Positions 36,389 to 45,034 are shown, numbered from the stretch's first letter. The stretch is DNA of 64,000 nucleotides from Puia sp963703355 (GCA_963703355.1 OY969813.1:3844001-3908000); one strand, 5' to 3'. Translations and numbers: made by a program. Notes: a model not told the origin generated them from the sequence alone.

Positions 36389-36447
36389 ACCCCGCATGCG
36401 TTATTTCTGTCAAACAGGATGGAAAGCAGTGCGGGGTTCTTTTTTTT
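36389..36447 (+). terminator. Terminator or attenuator between gap and pgk
   Basis: Perfect 8-bp arms ACCCCGCA (36389-36396) and TGCGGGGT (36430-36437) enclose a 33-nt loop, followed by a run of eight T after TC. The long loop makes it weaker than a typical intrinsic terminator. Confidence 0.7.
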
Positions 36448-36471
36448 ATTTCTTCCCTTAAAAATCTTCGC

Positions 36472-37674
36472 ATGTCAACATTCTCCCAATTTGATTTCAA
36501 AGGAAAAAAAGCATTGGTTAGGGTGGACTTTAACGTGCCCCTGAACGATAAAATGGAAATTACCGATGATAACCGTATGCGGGCATCTGTTCCAACCATC
36601 CGGAAAATATTAAAAGACGGCGGAAGTGTTATTCTGATGTCGCACCTGGGTCGCCCGAAAGATGGTCCGACCGATAAATATTCACTCAAATACCTGGTAA
36701 AACATTTGTCGGAATTGCTTGGAGGAACCACTGTTTTGTTTGCAAATGACTGCATCGGCGAACAGGCGAAACTTACGGCTGGTATGCTGAAACCCGGAGA
36801 AGTGCTGCTCCTGGAAAATCTTCGTTTCTATAAAGAAGAAGAAAAAGGGGACGAGGGGTTTGCAAAAAAACTCGCCAGTTTAGGAGATGTGTACGTGAAC
36901 GATGCTTTTGGCACGGCACACAGGGCGCATGCGTCTACTGCGGTGATAGCCAAATTTTTTCCGGGCGATAAAAAAATGTTTGGCCTGTTGATGGAATCGG
37001 AAGTTAAGAGTGCGGAGAAAGTATTACATCAGGCTGGCAAACCCTTTGTGGCTATTATTGGCGGTGCAAAAGTTTCTGATAAAATGTTGATTCTTGAAAA
37101 TCTCCTGGAAAAAGCAACGGACATTATTATTGGCGGCGGCATGGCGTATACATTTATGAAAGCAGACGGAGGTAACATTGGTAATTCGCTCTGCGAAGAT
37201 GACCGCATATCAACGGCATTGGATATCCTGAAAAAGGCGGAAGAAAAAGGAGTGAGTATACATCTTCCATCAGATTCAATTATTGCTGATAAGTTCGATG
37301 CAAATGCACAGATTTCTACCGCTCCCAGCGATAATATTCCTGACGGTTGGATGGGACTGGATATCGGTCCCAATGCCAGCGAACAATTTTGTAATGTAAT
37401 TAAAAGATCGAAAACCATACTCTGGAACGGGCCGATGGGTGTTTTTGAAATGGAGCGTTTTCGTCATGGTACCAAAGCAGTTGCACAGGCCGTAGCTGAT
37501 GCAACAAAACTGGGCGCCTTTTCCCTGGTGGGCGGTGGAGATTCTGTTGCCGCGGTAAATATGTTCGGACTGGCTGATAAAGTGAGTTATGTTTCTACCG
37601 GTGGCGGGGCCATGCTGGAATATTTCGAAGGAAAGGAACTACCGGGCATAGCCGCAATCAATCAGGGTTCATAA
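36472..37674 (+). CDS. pgk: Phosphoglycerate kinase
   Basis: The 400-residue enzyme transfers phosphate from 1,3-bisphosphoglycerate to ADP. Recognisable motifs are KKALVRVDFNVPL at the N-terminus, the substrate-binding SHLGRPK, LLLENLRFY, FAKKLASLGDVYVNDAFGTAHRAHAST, GGAKVSDKM, and the nucleotide-binding GGGDSVAAVN near the end. Length is normal. The start is the ATG at 36472 (MSTFSQFDFKGK), which gives the usual family N-terminus. Confidence 0.98.
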   Translation: MSTFSQFDFKGKKALVRVDFNVPLNDKMEITDDNRMRASVPTIRKILKDGGSVILMSHLGRPKDGPTDKYSLKYLVKHLSELLGGTTVLFANDCIGEQAKLTAGMLKPGEVLLLENLRFYKEEEKGDEGFAKKLASLGDVYVNDAFGTAHRAHASTAVIAKFFPGDKKMFGLLMESEVKSAEKVLHQAGKPFVAIIGGAKVSDKMLILENLLEKATDIIIGGGMAYTFMKADGGNIGNSLCEDDRISTALDILKKAEEKGVSIHLPSDSIIADKFDANAQISTAPSDNIPDGWMGLDIGPNASEQFCNVIKRSKTILWNGPMGVFEMERFRHGTKAVAQAVADATKLGAFSLVGGGDSVAAVNMFGLADKVSYVSTGGGAMLEYFEGKELPGIAAINQGS

Positions 37675-37739
37675 AATGTCTTATTGAACTTCTTTCTCTG
37701 GAAATTGTTACTTTTATAACCTAACAAAAAACTTATCGT

Positions 37740-38330
37740 ATGAGTACGCGTAACCTCTCGCTCATTATTATCGTAATTGTGATCCTGCTTTTCGGTGGAT
37801 GTGCCTGCAGTGGATACAATAATCTGGTAGCCAAAGATGAAAATGTAAAAAACAAGTGGGCCAATGTGCAGAGTGATTATCAGCGTAGGAGTGATTTGAT
37901 ACCCAACCTAGTTAATACGGTTAAAGGTGCTGCTAATTTTGAACAGACAACTTTGACGAATGTAATTGAAGCCAGGGCAAAAGCAACTCAGGTGCAGATA
38001 AACGCCAATGACCTGACCCCGGAAAATCTGGCAAAATTCCAGCAGGCCCAGGCCGGATTAAGCGGAGCCCTTGGAAAACTGCTTGCTGTTGCGGAAGCTT
38101 ATCCTGATCTCAAAGCAACCCAGAACTTCAGGGATTTGCAGGCTCAGCTCGAAGGAACTGAAAACAGGATCAAGGTATCCAGAAATGACTTTAATGCTTC
38201 CGTTCAGGACTACAATCAAACGGTAAGAAGTTTTCCGAATAATATATTCGGTAAGATGTTTGGATTCCAATCCAAAGCGCCATTCCAATCTGATCCGGGA
38301 GCCGACAAAGCGCCCGACGTGAAATTCTGA
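37740..38330 (+). CDS. lemA: LemA-family protein
   Basis: The 196-residue protein has one N-terminal transmembrane segment or lipoprotein-like signal (IIIVIVILLFGGCAC), then YNNLVAKDENVKNKWANVQSDYQRRSDLIPNLVNTVKGAA, the LemA signature, and helical coiled-coil sequence to the end. LemA proteins are membrane-anchored helical bundles of unknown exact function. Two TPM-domain genes follow at 16 and 15 nt, the conserved lemA-TPM pairing. Confidence 0.93.
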   Translation: MSTRNLSLIIIVIVILLFGGCACSGYNNLVAKDENVKNKWANVQSDYQRRSDLIPNLVNTVKGAANFEQTTLTNVIEARAKATQVQINANDLTPENLAKFQQAQAGLSGALGKLLAVAEAYPDLKATQNFRDLQAQLEGTENRIKVSRNDFNASVQDYNQTVRSFPNNIFGKMFGFQSKAPFQSDPGADKAPDVKF

Positions 38331-38346
38331 CAACGCTAAAACATAC

Positions 38347-38808
38347 GTGTTGAAAATTCCATTTATTTCAAAGCAAGAATTTTTTTCTGCCATAGAAAAA
38401 AACAAGATCGTCGCTGCCATTAAAGAAGCAGAACGCCAGACGAGCGGCGAGATTCGTGTGTATGTTGAAAGCCATTGCCGGTTCGTGGATGCACTGGACC
38501 GTGCCGCGGAGGTATTCGCGTTTCTTAAAATGAAGGAAACGGTTGGCCATAATGCGGTTTTGGTGTATGTCGCAACAAAAGACAGACAACTCGCTGTTTT
38601 CGGTGATCAGGCCATCCACGAAAAAGTAGGAGAGGTTTTCTGGGCAGAGAATGTAAAACACATGCTCGCTCATTTTCAGAAAGAAGGATGTGCCACAGCC
38701 ATTGAACAGGTTGTGTTGGATATTGGTGCTGCTTTGAAAACTCATTTTCCTTACGATCGACAGACTGATGTGAATGAATTACCTGACGATATTGTTTTTG
38801 GCCGATAA
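38347..38808 (+). CDS. TPM-domain protein (cytoplasmic type)
   Basis: The 153-residue product starts at GTG or the next TTG and has no signal peptide. Its TPM domain (AIKEAERQTSGEIRVYVES, HNAVLVYVATKDRQLAVFGD, KEGCATAIEQVVLDIGAAL) spans almost the whole chain. TPM-fold proteins are linked to phosphatase activity or photosystem repair in plants, but bacterial members are not well characterised. It is the middle gene of the lemA-TPM-TPM operon. Confidence 0.85.
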   Translation: MLKIPFISKQEFFSAIEKNKIVAAIKEAERQTSGEIRVYVESHCRFVDALDRAAEVFAFLKMKETVGHNAVLVYVATKDRQLAVFGDQAIHEKVGEVFWAENVKHMLAHFQKEGCATAIEQVVLDIGAALKTHFPYDRQTDVNELPDDIVFGR

Positions 38809-38823
38809 AAGCCATACCCTTTC

Positions 38824-39615
38824 ATGAAGAAATTATTTTTGTTCCTGCTGGTTTTTACAAGTCTTTTTGCGTCGGCGCAAAATATTCCTGCGCAACCCAA
38901 CCCGCCAAGACTTGTAAATGATTTTGCAAACGTGATGACATCTGACCAGGTGCAGGATCTGGAAAATAAACTGGTGGCATATGACGACAGTACTTCGATA
39001 CAAATTGCGGTAATAACTGTACCAACCACGGGAGACTACGCTATTGAAGATTACGCACTAAAGATTCTTCGTGATTGGAAAGTTGGTAGCAAAAAGACTA
39101 ATAATGGAATGGTTGTGCTGGCAGCCATCCAGGATCATAAAGTATATATAGCTACGGGGTATGGCATGGAAGGATCCATCCCGGATATTACGGCTAAAGA
39201 AATTGTAGAAGATGAGATCGTTCCCAATTTCAAAGAGAATAATTATTACCGCGGATTTGATCTCGCCGCAGACGCCATTATTAAAGCATCACGTGGTGAA
39301 TATGTAGCGCCGGCTGGTTACAACCAGCGTGGTCGCCATGATGGTGGTGGGGGAAACATCATCGGTATCATTATTTTCATAGTAATTATTTTGGTGCTGA
39401 TTGGCCGCCGCGGTGGAGGAAGCGGAGGTGGCGGAATGTTCAGTGGCGGAGGCATGCTGCCATTCATCATTGGTAATATGCTGGGAGGTATGGGTCGCGG
39501 TGGTGGCGGATTTGGAGGTGGCGGCGGCGGCGGATTCGGAGGTGGCGGTGGTGGTGGCTTCGGCGGATTTGGCGGAGGAAGCGGCGGTGGCGGCGGCGCG
39601 GGTGGAAGCTGGTAA
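38824..39615 (+). CDS. Secreted TPM-domain protein with a Gly-rich C-terminus (YgcG type)
   Basis: The 263-residue protein has a signal peptide (LFLFLLVFTSLFASAQ), a TPM domain (about 30-165: RLVNDFANVMTSDQVQDLE, DSTSIQIAVITVPTTG, MVVLAAIQDHKVYIATGYGMEG), a single C-terminal transmembrane segment (IIGIIIFIVIILVLI) and a tail of about 70 residues that is almost pure Gly with Ser and Phe. This layout matches the YgcG-type envelope proteins encoded next to lemA. The DNA for the glycine tail is a GGN-rich repeat that could slip and vary in length. Confidence 0.9.
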   Translation: MKKLFLFLLVFTSLFASAQNIPAQPNPPRLVNDFANVMTSDQVQDLENKLVAYDDSTSIQIAVITVPTTGDYAIEDYALKILRDWKVGSKKTNNGMVVLAAIQDHKVYIATGYGMEGSIPDITAKEIVEDEIVPNFKENNYYRGFDLAADAIIKASRGEYVAPAGYNQRGRHDGGGGNIIGIIIFIVIILVLIGRRGGGSGGGGMFSGGGMLPFIIGNMLGGMGRGGGGFGGGGGGGFGGGGGGGFGGFGGGSGGGGGAGGSW

Positions 39616-39620
39616 AATAA

Positions 39621-39762
39621 TTATGGGTTATGAGTTATGGGATATGGGTTATCCATTATTCATAACTCATAACCTATAACCATATCTCATAACCATATCC
39701 CATAACCCATAACCATAACCCATAACCCATATCCCATAACCCATATCCCATAACCCATAACC
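39621..39762. repeat. 7-nt microrepeat array between convergent genes, hairpin-forming
   Basis: About 20 consecutive 7-mers of the types TGGGTTA/TGAGTTA (plus sense, 39621-39650) then the complementary CATAACC/CATATCC/CCATAAC types. The first part is complementary to the second, so transcripts from either side could form long hairpins. It fills the gap between the YgcG-type gene (stop 39615) and the aminopeptidase (stop 39774). Confidence 0.8.
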
Positions 39763-39773
39763 AATTGCGCTCT

Positions 39774-42263
39774 TTACTTAATAAACGACCTTACATAGTC
39801 TGCCTGCACTTTTAAGCCTGCTGCTTCTTTACGGTCGGCAATTGGTTTCAGGAAATTGTCATTGATTAATTTGCTTATTTGTCCCTTTTCTGCTGCCGGA
39901 AGTCCGTCGCGGTATTTTACAATGGCATCAATGGCTTTTTTGAATTGATCCGTATTATCCATTTTCAAAGTCAATGCTGCAAATTGAGGGAAGGTTTCTA
40001 CTTTTTCCAGACTGAGCTCAGGCATTTTACGAAATCCTTCAATTACGTAATCAAAATTCGAATCAATTCCTTCCTTGATGAAGATGGCAACAATGGCGGA
40101 ATTCAATTCTCCTCTCGCAGGATATTTGTAGAATTGTTTTGCCAGCTGGTATGCCTGTGGTTCATCCAATGCACTTAACGCATACAATGCGTTACCCGAA
40201 ACAGTATAGGAAGAATCAGTTGTATATTTTACGAAAAGTGGTTTGTACACCTCGTCTTTAAATGTGCCAATCAATCCGATGGCAGTTCCTTTCACGTTCC
40301 TGTCAGGATCGTTTTTGGCGACTTCAACCAAAACAGGTTCCATGGCTGACTTCACTTCCGGCTTATCAATTTCCAGGGAATTCAGTGTAAGGTTTCGCAA
40401 CTCAAAATAGGGATCTTTCAAAGCCATTTTGAGGAGTGCCAATGCTCCGGCCTGATCCTGATGTTCCGCACAATATTCAATGGCCTCTCTGCGGTCCATA
40501 TACAAACCAGCGTGCTTGTATTGAAAAATAAAATTATCGAGTGTTTTATGATCTTCTTTTTCACAAAGAATAATCTTATCGCCATCCACGTTGATCAGAT
40601 CCGGCCGCTTGCCATACTTAAAATAAAAACTATCACTTTCACTATTGACCCATACCTTATGACGGATTTTCGAACCACTCTCATATACGTCGATGGCCAA
40701 TGGAATACGGAAAAATTTCCCGGTATTTTGTACCTGGTTAATTACGACTTTGGCCGTTTTATTTAAATCATCGTAAGAATAACTGATATCAAAAATCGGA
40801 TGACCGCTGCCGTAATACCACTGGTTCCAATACCAGTTGAGGTCCTGCCCGGTAATCTGTTCAAAAGCCAAACGCAGGTTTTGGGCTTCGGCATTTTTAA
40901 ACTTGTTGGTTACCAGATAAAGATTCAGGGCTTTGAAGAAAGCACTATCACCTACATAATTTCTAAGCATGTTCAGTATACGGCCTCCTTTTGAATAAGT
41001 AACCATATCGAACATGTCTTCCCGATCCTTGTAATAGAATCGCACCAGATTTTTTGAAGGGTTAGAAGGATCTGCCAGATATTTTTCAATATCGTGATAG
41101 TTGGTGGCGTCGCCTGCATCTTTACCGTGTTTGTATTCAAACCAAAGTGTTTCACTGAAATTGGCAAACGACTCATTTAATGTCAGATTGCTCCAGCTTT
41201 CTGTTGTAACCAGATCTCCGAACCATTGGTGGAAAAGTTCGTGACATATAAAATCTTCATATTTATTTCCGTCAGTCAGCTCGCGTGCATCCTGCTGCAG
41301 TGCATCGGTATGTAACGTAGCGGTTGTATTTTCCATAGCTCCGCTTACATAATCCCGTGCTGTCATTTGGGAATATTTTACCCAGGGAAATTCAACTCCG
41401 AGTATACGGGAATAAAATGCCATCATTTCAGGGGTAAGTCCAAATATCTTTTTTGCAACGGGAGCGTATTCCTTTTCGACGTAATAGTTTACATCCTTGC
41501 CTTTGTAACTATCGTGAATGACGGCATAGTCTCCGACACCCATAAAAAAAAGATAAGGAGCGTGAGGCAGATCCATACTCCAGTTGTCGGTTCGCGTACC
41601 ATCACTGTTTTTTATCTGGGAGATCAGTTTACCGTTTGACAGGGTAACATATTTGGCGGGGACTGTCATGCTGATTTCTTCCGTACATTTCTGATCCGGT
41701 TTATCAATGGTGGGAAACCATACGGAATTGGATTCTGTTTCACCCTGTGTCCAGATCTGAGTCGGTTTATCCTTGTCGGTTCCCAGTGGATTGATAAAAT
41801 ATAAACCTTTGGCATCCGTTATCGCTGCGCTGCCCTGAACTTTTATATCGTTGGGTTTGGCGGTATAATCTATATAGATCGTGTAATTTTCTGTATTCTG
41901 ATACGTTTTATCCAGGTGTATGTAAAGACTGGTGCCATTGTAAGTATATTTCAGGGGAATTTTCTGGTTTCCGTTGTTCATTGAAACTTCTTTTATTTCC
42001 ATTCCCTGGGCATCGAGTGTAAGTGAGTCGGTTGGGTAGAAATGAGGTTTCAGTGTGATCCAGGCTTTTCCATACATATAAGACCTGGAATAGTCGAAAC
42101 GGACGCTGAGTTTGGTGTGCACCAGATCATTAATATGCGGGAAACTGGCTCTGTAAATTTGCAGGCCTGGATCTTTAGATTCACGGGCAGTATCCTGGGC
42201 ATTCGAAGAAAAGATTGTTGAAAAAGAAAATAAGAAAAGCAGAATACGTTTCATTCGCGTCAT
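39774..42263 (-). CDS. M1-family metallo-aminopeptidase
   Basis: The frame extends upstream to 42440, but that part would overlap the divergent gene at 42322 and reads as nonsense; ATG at 42263 or at 42254, with an A-rich leader, gives a normal signal peptide (MKRILLFLFSFSTIFSSNAQ), so I use 42263 (829 residues). Catalytic elements are SGAMENTTATLH (GxMEN) and CHELFHQWFGDLVTTESWSN with HExxH followed 18 residues later by the Glu in LTLNESFANF. The C-terminal half is helical with HEAT-like repeats (ARM domain). It cleaves N-terminal residues from peptides, in the periplasm or outside the cell. Confidence 0.94.
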   Translation of the reverse strand: MTRMKRILLFLFSFSTIFSSNAQDTARESKDPGLQIYRASFPHINDLVHTKLSVRFDYSRSYMYGKAWITLKPHFYPTDSLTLDAQGMEIKEVSMNNGNQKIPLKYTYNGTSLYIHLDKTYQNTENYTIYIDYTAKPNDIKVQGSAAITDAKGLYFINPLGTDKDKPTQIWTQGETESNSVWFPTIDKPDQKCTEEISMTVPAKYVTLSNGKLISQIKNSDGTRTDNWSMDLPHAPYLFFMGVGDYAVIHDSYKGKDVNYYVEKEYAPVAKKIFGLTPEMMAFYSRILGVEFPWVKYSQMTARDYVSGAMENTTATLHTDALQQDARELTDGNKYEDFICHELFHQWFGDLVTTESWSNLTLNESFANFSETLWFEYKHGKDAGDATNYHDIEKYLADPSNPSKNLVRFYYKDREDMFDMVTYSKGGRILNMLRNYVGDSAFFKALNLYLVTNKFKNAEAQNLRLAFEQITGQDLNWYWNQWYYGSGHPIFDISYSYDDLNKTAKVVINQVQNTGKFFRIPLAIDVYESGSKIRHKVWVNSESDSFYFKYGKRPDLINVDGDKIILCEKEDHKTLDNFIFQYKHAGLYMDRREAIEYCAEHQDQAGALALLKMALKDPYFELRNLTLNSLEIDKPEVKSAMEPVLVEVAKNDPDRNVKGTAIGLIGTFKDEVYKPLFVKYTTDSSYTVSGNALYALSALDEPQAYQLAKQFYKYPARGELNSAIVAIFIKEGIDSNFDYVIEGFRKMPELSLEKVETFPQFAALTLKMDNTDQFKKAIDAIVKYRDGLPAAEKGQISKLINDNFLKPIADRKEAAGLKVQADYVRSFIK

Positions 42264-42321
42264 TTTATTTAGATTGGACGTCGGGAACAGACCAGTTTGA
42301 ATCAGCAAGAAATATAAAATA

Positions 42322-43746
42322 ATGCATAAGCCCGGTCTCTTTGGGATGAACGGTTTGATGGCGCTTTTTTTCATTTGTTTATCTGTAGTTGCGCGCGCGC
42401 AGCAGCCAGGTTTCGCGATTTTAATAGAGGCTGAGAACAAACAGGCTTTTATAGTCCGTATCGGGGAACAATTATTTGCATCTACGGCTCAGGGACATCT
42501 GGTAATATCGCAATTAAAAGATAGCAATTATAATATTTGTCTTCGTTTTCCTAAAAATGATTTACCTGAACAGATTTTTCCCGTCGCCATGCACGGTAAT
42601 GACCAGGGTTTCCAATTGAGAAAATCCGATAGTGTCTGGTTGTTGTTTAACTGGCAGAATAAGGAAACGATCCGGCCAACATTTGAACATGACAGTACGA
42701 GAATATTAAATAAAGGAATCAAAAGGGAAGATGGATTTTCGCGACTGATGGCAGCCGTAGTAAATGATTCATCCGTGATGTATAATACATACACGGGTAC
42801 AGGTTTTAATCAGGACAGCCCCGCCGTTAAAACGCAGGCTGTAATCGTTAATAAGGATCAGCCGTCGGTCTCCAATCCCGTTTCCGTTTCCAAACAGGAA
42901 ACGACACCATTAAAGCAGCCGCCGGCTTCCAATCCCGTTTCCGTTTCCAAACAGGAAACGACACCATTAAAGCAGCCGCCGGCTTCCAATCCCGTTTCCG
43001 TTTCCAAACAGGAAACGACACCATTAAAGCAGCCGCCGGTTGTTCCTGTTGTTGTTGCACCAACAGTCAGGACCAGCAAGGATAGTTTGTTTGCTACCAA
43101 GAAACCGGAGCCCGTCAAAGACAGTACGGGTATAACGAAGAAAGCTACTTCTTCACCGGACAGTTCGTTAAAAGTAAATCATCAACAGCCTGTCGTCGCT
43201 TCGGGAGTTAAAAAACTCCGGGAAGTCTCACTCAAAATTTCCAGGAAAATGGTTTTTCAGGACATTGGCAAAGACGGGCAGAAAGATACGATTACACTCT
43301 TTGTCTTTTTTGAGAATGAAGATACGCTTGTTAAAAAACCGAACGCGAGCACATCGGTTGCCGGAGCAAGAATGAACAAACCCGTCGACACGTTAGGTGT
43401 TAAACCGCAGGCTCCGAATAAGACAGTAGCTAAAACGACTGCAAGTTCCTGCATACAGATTGCTACAGATGAAAACGTGGCGGATGTGAGATCTGCCATA
43501 CTGAAAGCGAATACTGAAGATGAAAAAATTGCAGCTGCTTCCGACGCATTTTCTTCAACCTGCTTCTCTGTGAGTCAGATTCGACTGCTCGCTTCTCTTT
43601 TTGTATCTGACAAAGCGAAATACAGACTCATGGACGCTGCTCATTTGCACGTTACGAATCCCGATCATTTCCGTGAGTTGGTGGATATGCTGACAGACAA
43701 AAACTTTCAGCGGAAATTTCTGACCCTGGCGGACAAACGCACATAA
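42322..43746 (+). CDS. DUF4476 secreted protein with a triplicated linker
   Basis: The 474-residue protein has a signal peptide (FFICLSVVARAQQ), an N-terminal domain (about 30-140), a long Pro/Ser/Thr/Lys-rich linker and a C-terminal DUF4476 domain (about 375-474: CIQIATDENVADVRSAIL, TCFSVSQIRLLASLFVSDKAKYRLMDAAHLHVTNP). The linker contains three tandem copies of a 19-residue unit (SNPVSVSKQETTPLKQPPA) encoded by a 57-bp repeat at 42871-43041. It is divergent from the aminopeptidase gene with 58 nt between starts. Function unknown; location is periplasmic or outside. Confidence 0.85.
   Translation: MHKPGLFGMNGLMALFFICLSVVARAQQPGFAILIEAENKQAFIVRIGEQLFASTAQGHLVISQLKDSNYNICLRFPKNDLPEQIFPVAMHGNDQGFQLRKSDSVWLLFNWQNKETIRPTFEHDSTRILNKGIKREDGFSRLMAAVVNDSSVMYNTYTGTGFNQDSPAVKTQAVIVNKDQPSVSNPVSVSKQETTPLKQPPASNPVSVSKQETTPLKQPPASNPVSVSKQETTPLKQPPVVPVVVAPTVRTSKDSLFATKKPEPVKDSTGITKKATSSPDSSLKVNHQQPVVASGVKKLREVSLKISRKMVFQDIGKDGQKDTITLFVFFENEDTLVKKPNASTSVAGARMNKPVDTLGVKPQAPNKTVAKTTASSCIQIATDENVADVRSAILKANTEDEKIAAASDAFSSTCFSVSQIRLLASLFVSDKAKYRLMDAAHLHVTNPDHFRELVDMLTDKNFQRKFLTLADKRT
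42871..43041 (+). repeat. 57-bp perfect tandem triplication
   Basis: Three copies start at 42871, 42928 and 42985 with period 57; the copies are identical apart from the last bases of the third. The repeat keeps the reading frame and codes for 19-residue units of the linker in the DUF4476 gene. Confidence 0.95.
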
Positions 43747-43769
43747 TTCAGCAGCCTGTATCTTTGGGT

Positions 43770-44519
43770 ATGTCCCGTTATTTTTTAGAAATCAGATATA
43801 AAGGAACTGCCTATAGCGGGTTTCAGGTGCAGGCCAATGCAGGTTCTATCCAGGAAGAAATTGAAAAAGCGTTTGCAGTATTCTTCAGAAAGGCGGTGAT
43901 GATGACCGGCGCGTCGAGAACGGATACGGGTGTGCATGCCCGTCAGAACTATTTTCACTTTGATTTCGATGAACCCCTCTATGACGAAATGGTATACAGG
44001 CTCAATGCTATTTTGCCGGGTGATATCAGTATTAAGGGTATTTTTCCGGTTCCGGAAGGTGCTCATTGTCGTTTTGATGCAGAAAGCAGGGAATACAGGT
44101 ACTATATATATAATAAGAAAGACCCTTTTCAGTCGGACCGGGCCTACTTCTATCCGTACCCGCTGGATTGGACTGCCCTGAATGAAACAGCGTTTTTATT
44201 AAAACAATACAAGGATTTCGCTGGTTTTTCCAAAAGGAATACGCAGGTGAATCATTTTAGATGCGACATTTTTGAAAGCCATTGGGTAAAGGAAGAAGCA
44301 TATTGCTATTTCCGAATCCGGGCGAACCGTTTTTTGAGGGGTATGGTAAGGGGGCTTACGGGGACTATGTTACTTGCCGGAAGGGGATTATTAACGGTGT
44401 CCCAATTTGAGGAAATTCTGCAAGGGAAAGATGCTTCGAGGGTAAATTTTAATGTGCCCGCAAAAGGACTTTTTTTGGAGCGCATAAGATATCCTGCGGA
44501 GTTTGGGTTGGGCACCTAA
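43770..44519 (+). CDS. truA: tRNA pseudouridine(38-40) synthase A
   Basis: I start at the ATG at 43770 (249 residues); a TTG two codons earlier is not needed. The catalytic motif GASRTDTGVHARQN supplies Asp52. Other TruA features are RYFLEIRYKGTAYSGFQVQ at the N-terminus and FLRGMVRGLTGTMLLAGRG near the C-terminus. It modifies U38-U40 in tRNA anticodon arms. TATCTTTG, a -7-like box, ends 3 nt before the ATG, so a leaderless or nearly leaderless transcript is conceivable. An octamer microrepeat begins 5 nt after the stop. Confidence 0.96.
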   Translation: MSRYFLEIRYKGTAYSGFQVQANAGSIQEEIEKAFAVFFRKAVMMTGASRTDTGVHARQNYFHFDFDEPLYDEMVYRLNAILPGDISIKGIFPVPEGAHCRFDAESREYRYYIYNKKDPFQSDRAYFYPYPLDWTALNETAFLLKQYKDFAGFSKRNTQVNHFRCDIFESHWVKEEAYCYFRIRANRFLRGMVRGLTGTMLLAGRGLLTVSQFEEILQGKDASRVNFNVPAKGLFLERIRYPAEFGLGT

Positions 44520-44523
44520 AACA

Positions 44524-44559
44524 AGTATGGGAGTATGGGAGTATGGGAGTATGGGAGTG
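44524..44559 (+). repeat. 8-nt tandem microrepeat (AGTATGGG x4)
   Basis: Four exact AGTATGGG units plus a partial unit begin 5 nt past the truA stop codon. The unit is identical to that of the array at 1225-1280. The inverted partner lies at 44747-44774. Confidence 0.85.
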
Positions 44560-44746
44560 AAAATTTTCTGTGTGAAGAAGTGATATCATCAAATACGATT
44601 ATATTATTAAAAAAACGGGAATCATATAAACTGACATGGATGTAAGGATTGTGGAAATGTTTTTTCAAAAAAAATACTTTTCCTTAACAGTTCTCTGTAA
44701 TCCTTTATTCATGCGGTTTTCAGAGCAAGTCAAAAATGCATTTCCA

Positions 44747-44774
44747 CACTCCCATACTCCCATACTCCCATACT
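44747..44774 (-). repeat. Inverted copy of the 8-nt microrepeat
   Basis: Units CACTCCCA, TACTCCCA, TACTCCCA, TACT are the reverse complement of the octamer at 44524-44559. Together they can pair over about 25 bp across a 190-nt loop. Confidence 0.85.
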
Positions 44775-44818
44775 GCAACAGTTTCTTTCCAAATAAATTT
44801 GGAAAGAAACTGTTGCAG
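44773..44818. repeat. 46-bp near-perfect palindrome upstream of the rRNA promoters
   Basis: 22-bp perfect arms (44773-44794 and 44797-44818) are separated by only 2 nt. It begins at the end of the inverted octamer array, and its 3' arm includes the TTTG of the first candidate rRNA promoter. There is no T run after it, so it is not a classical terminator. Confidence 0.9.
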
Positions 44819-44828
44819 GTTATCTTTG
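44798..44828 (+). promoter_or_regulatory. Candidate rRNA promoter P1
   Basis: TTTG at 44798-44801, 19-nt spacer, TATCTTTG at 44821-44828. Fits TTTG-N19-21-TAnnTTTG. The -33 element lies inside the palindrome arm. Confidence 0.6.
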
Positions 44829-44900
44829 CGACCGCTTTTTGAAAGGATGCCCGGCAAATCAGATAACAGAGGAGTGTGAATAAATTATTAACCAGAAAGG

Positions 44901-44930
44901 TTGATGGGAAGAAATAAGGTTGTACATTTG
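44901..44930 (+). promoter_or_regulatory. Candidate rRNA promoter P2
   Basis: TTGA at 44901, 19-nt spacer after TTG, TACATTTG at 44923-44930. Confidence 0.6.
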
Positions 44931-45003
44931 CCGTCCTGTAAAAACAGTCAGTTCTTAAAACACACCGGATTCAAATTTTTCTCCTGATTTATTTGAGAAA
45001 TAA

Positions 45004-45034
45004 TTGGTCAGATAGATAAAGGCGCTTACCTTTG
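45004..45034 (+). promoter_or_regulatory. Candidate rRNA promoter P3
   Basis: TTGG at 45004, 20-nt spacer after TTG, TACCTTTG at 45027-45034, about 175 nt upstream of mature 16S. Confidence 0.65.

Noticed and set aside
39401..39679. Alternative-frame ORF over the glycine-rich tail
   Set aside because: Ala/Val-rich shadow of the GGN codon repeat in the TPM gene.
42264..42440. N-terminal extension of the M1 aminopeptidase
   Set aside because: It overlaps the start of the divergent DUF4476 gene and gives no signal peptide; the ATG at 42263 does.
42871..43041. Possible CRISPR array
   Set aside because: The 57-bp copies are head-to-tail without unique spacers and keep a reading frame.
44773..44818. 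Palindrome as a classical intrinsic terminator for truA
   Set aside because: No T run follows and a promoter box overlaps the right arm.
44636..44842. Open frame of 68 residues before the rRNA operon
   Set aside because: It runs through the octamer array and the palindrome, and has no family-like sequence.
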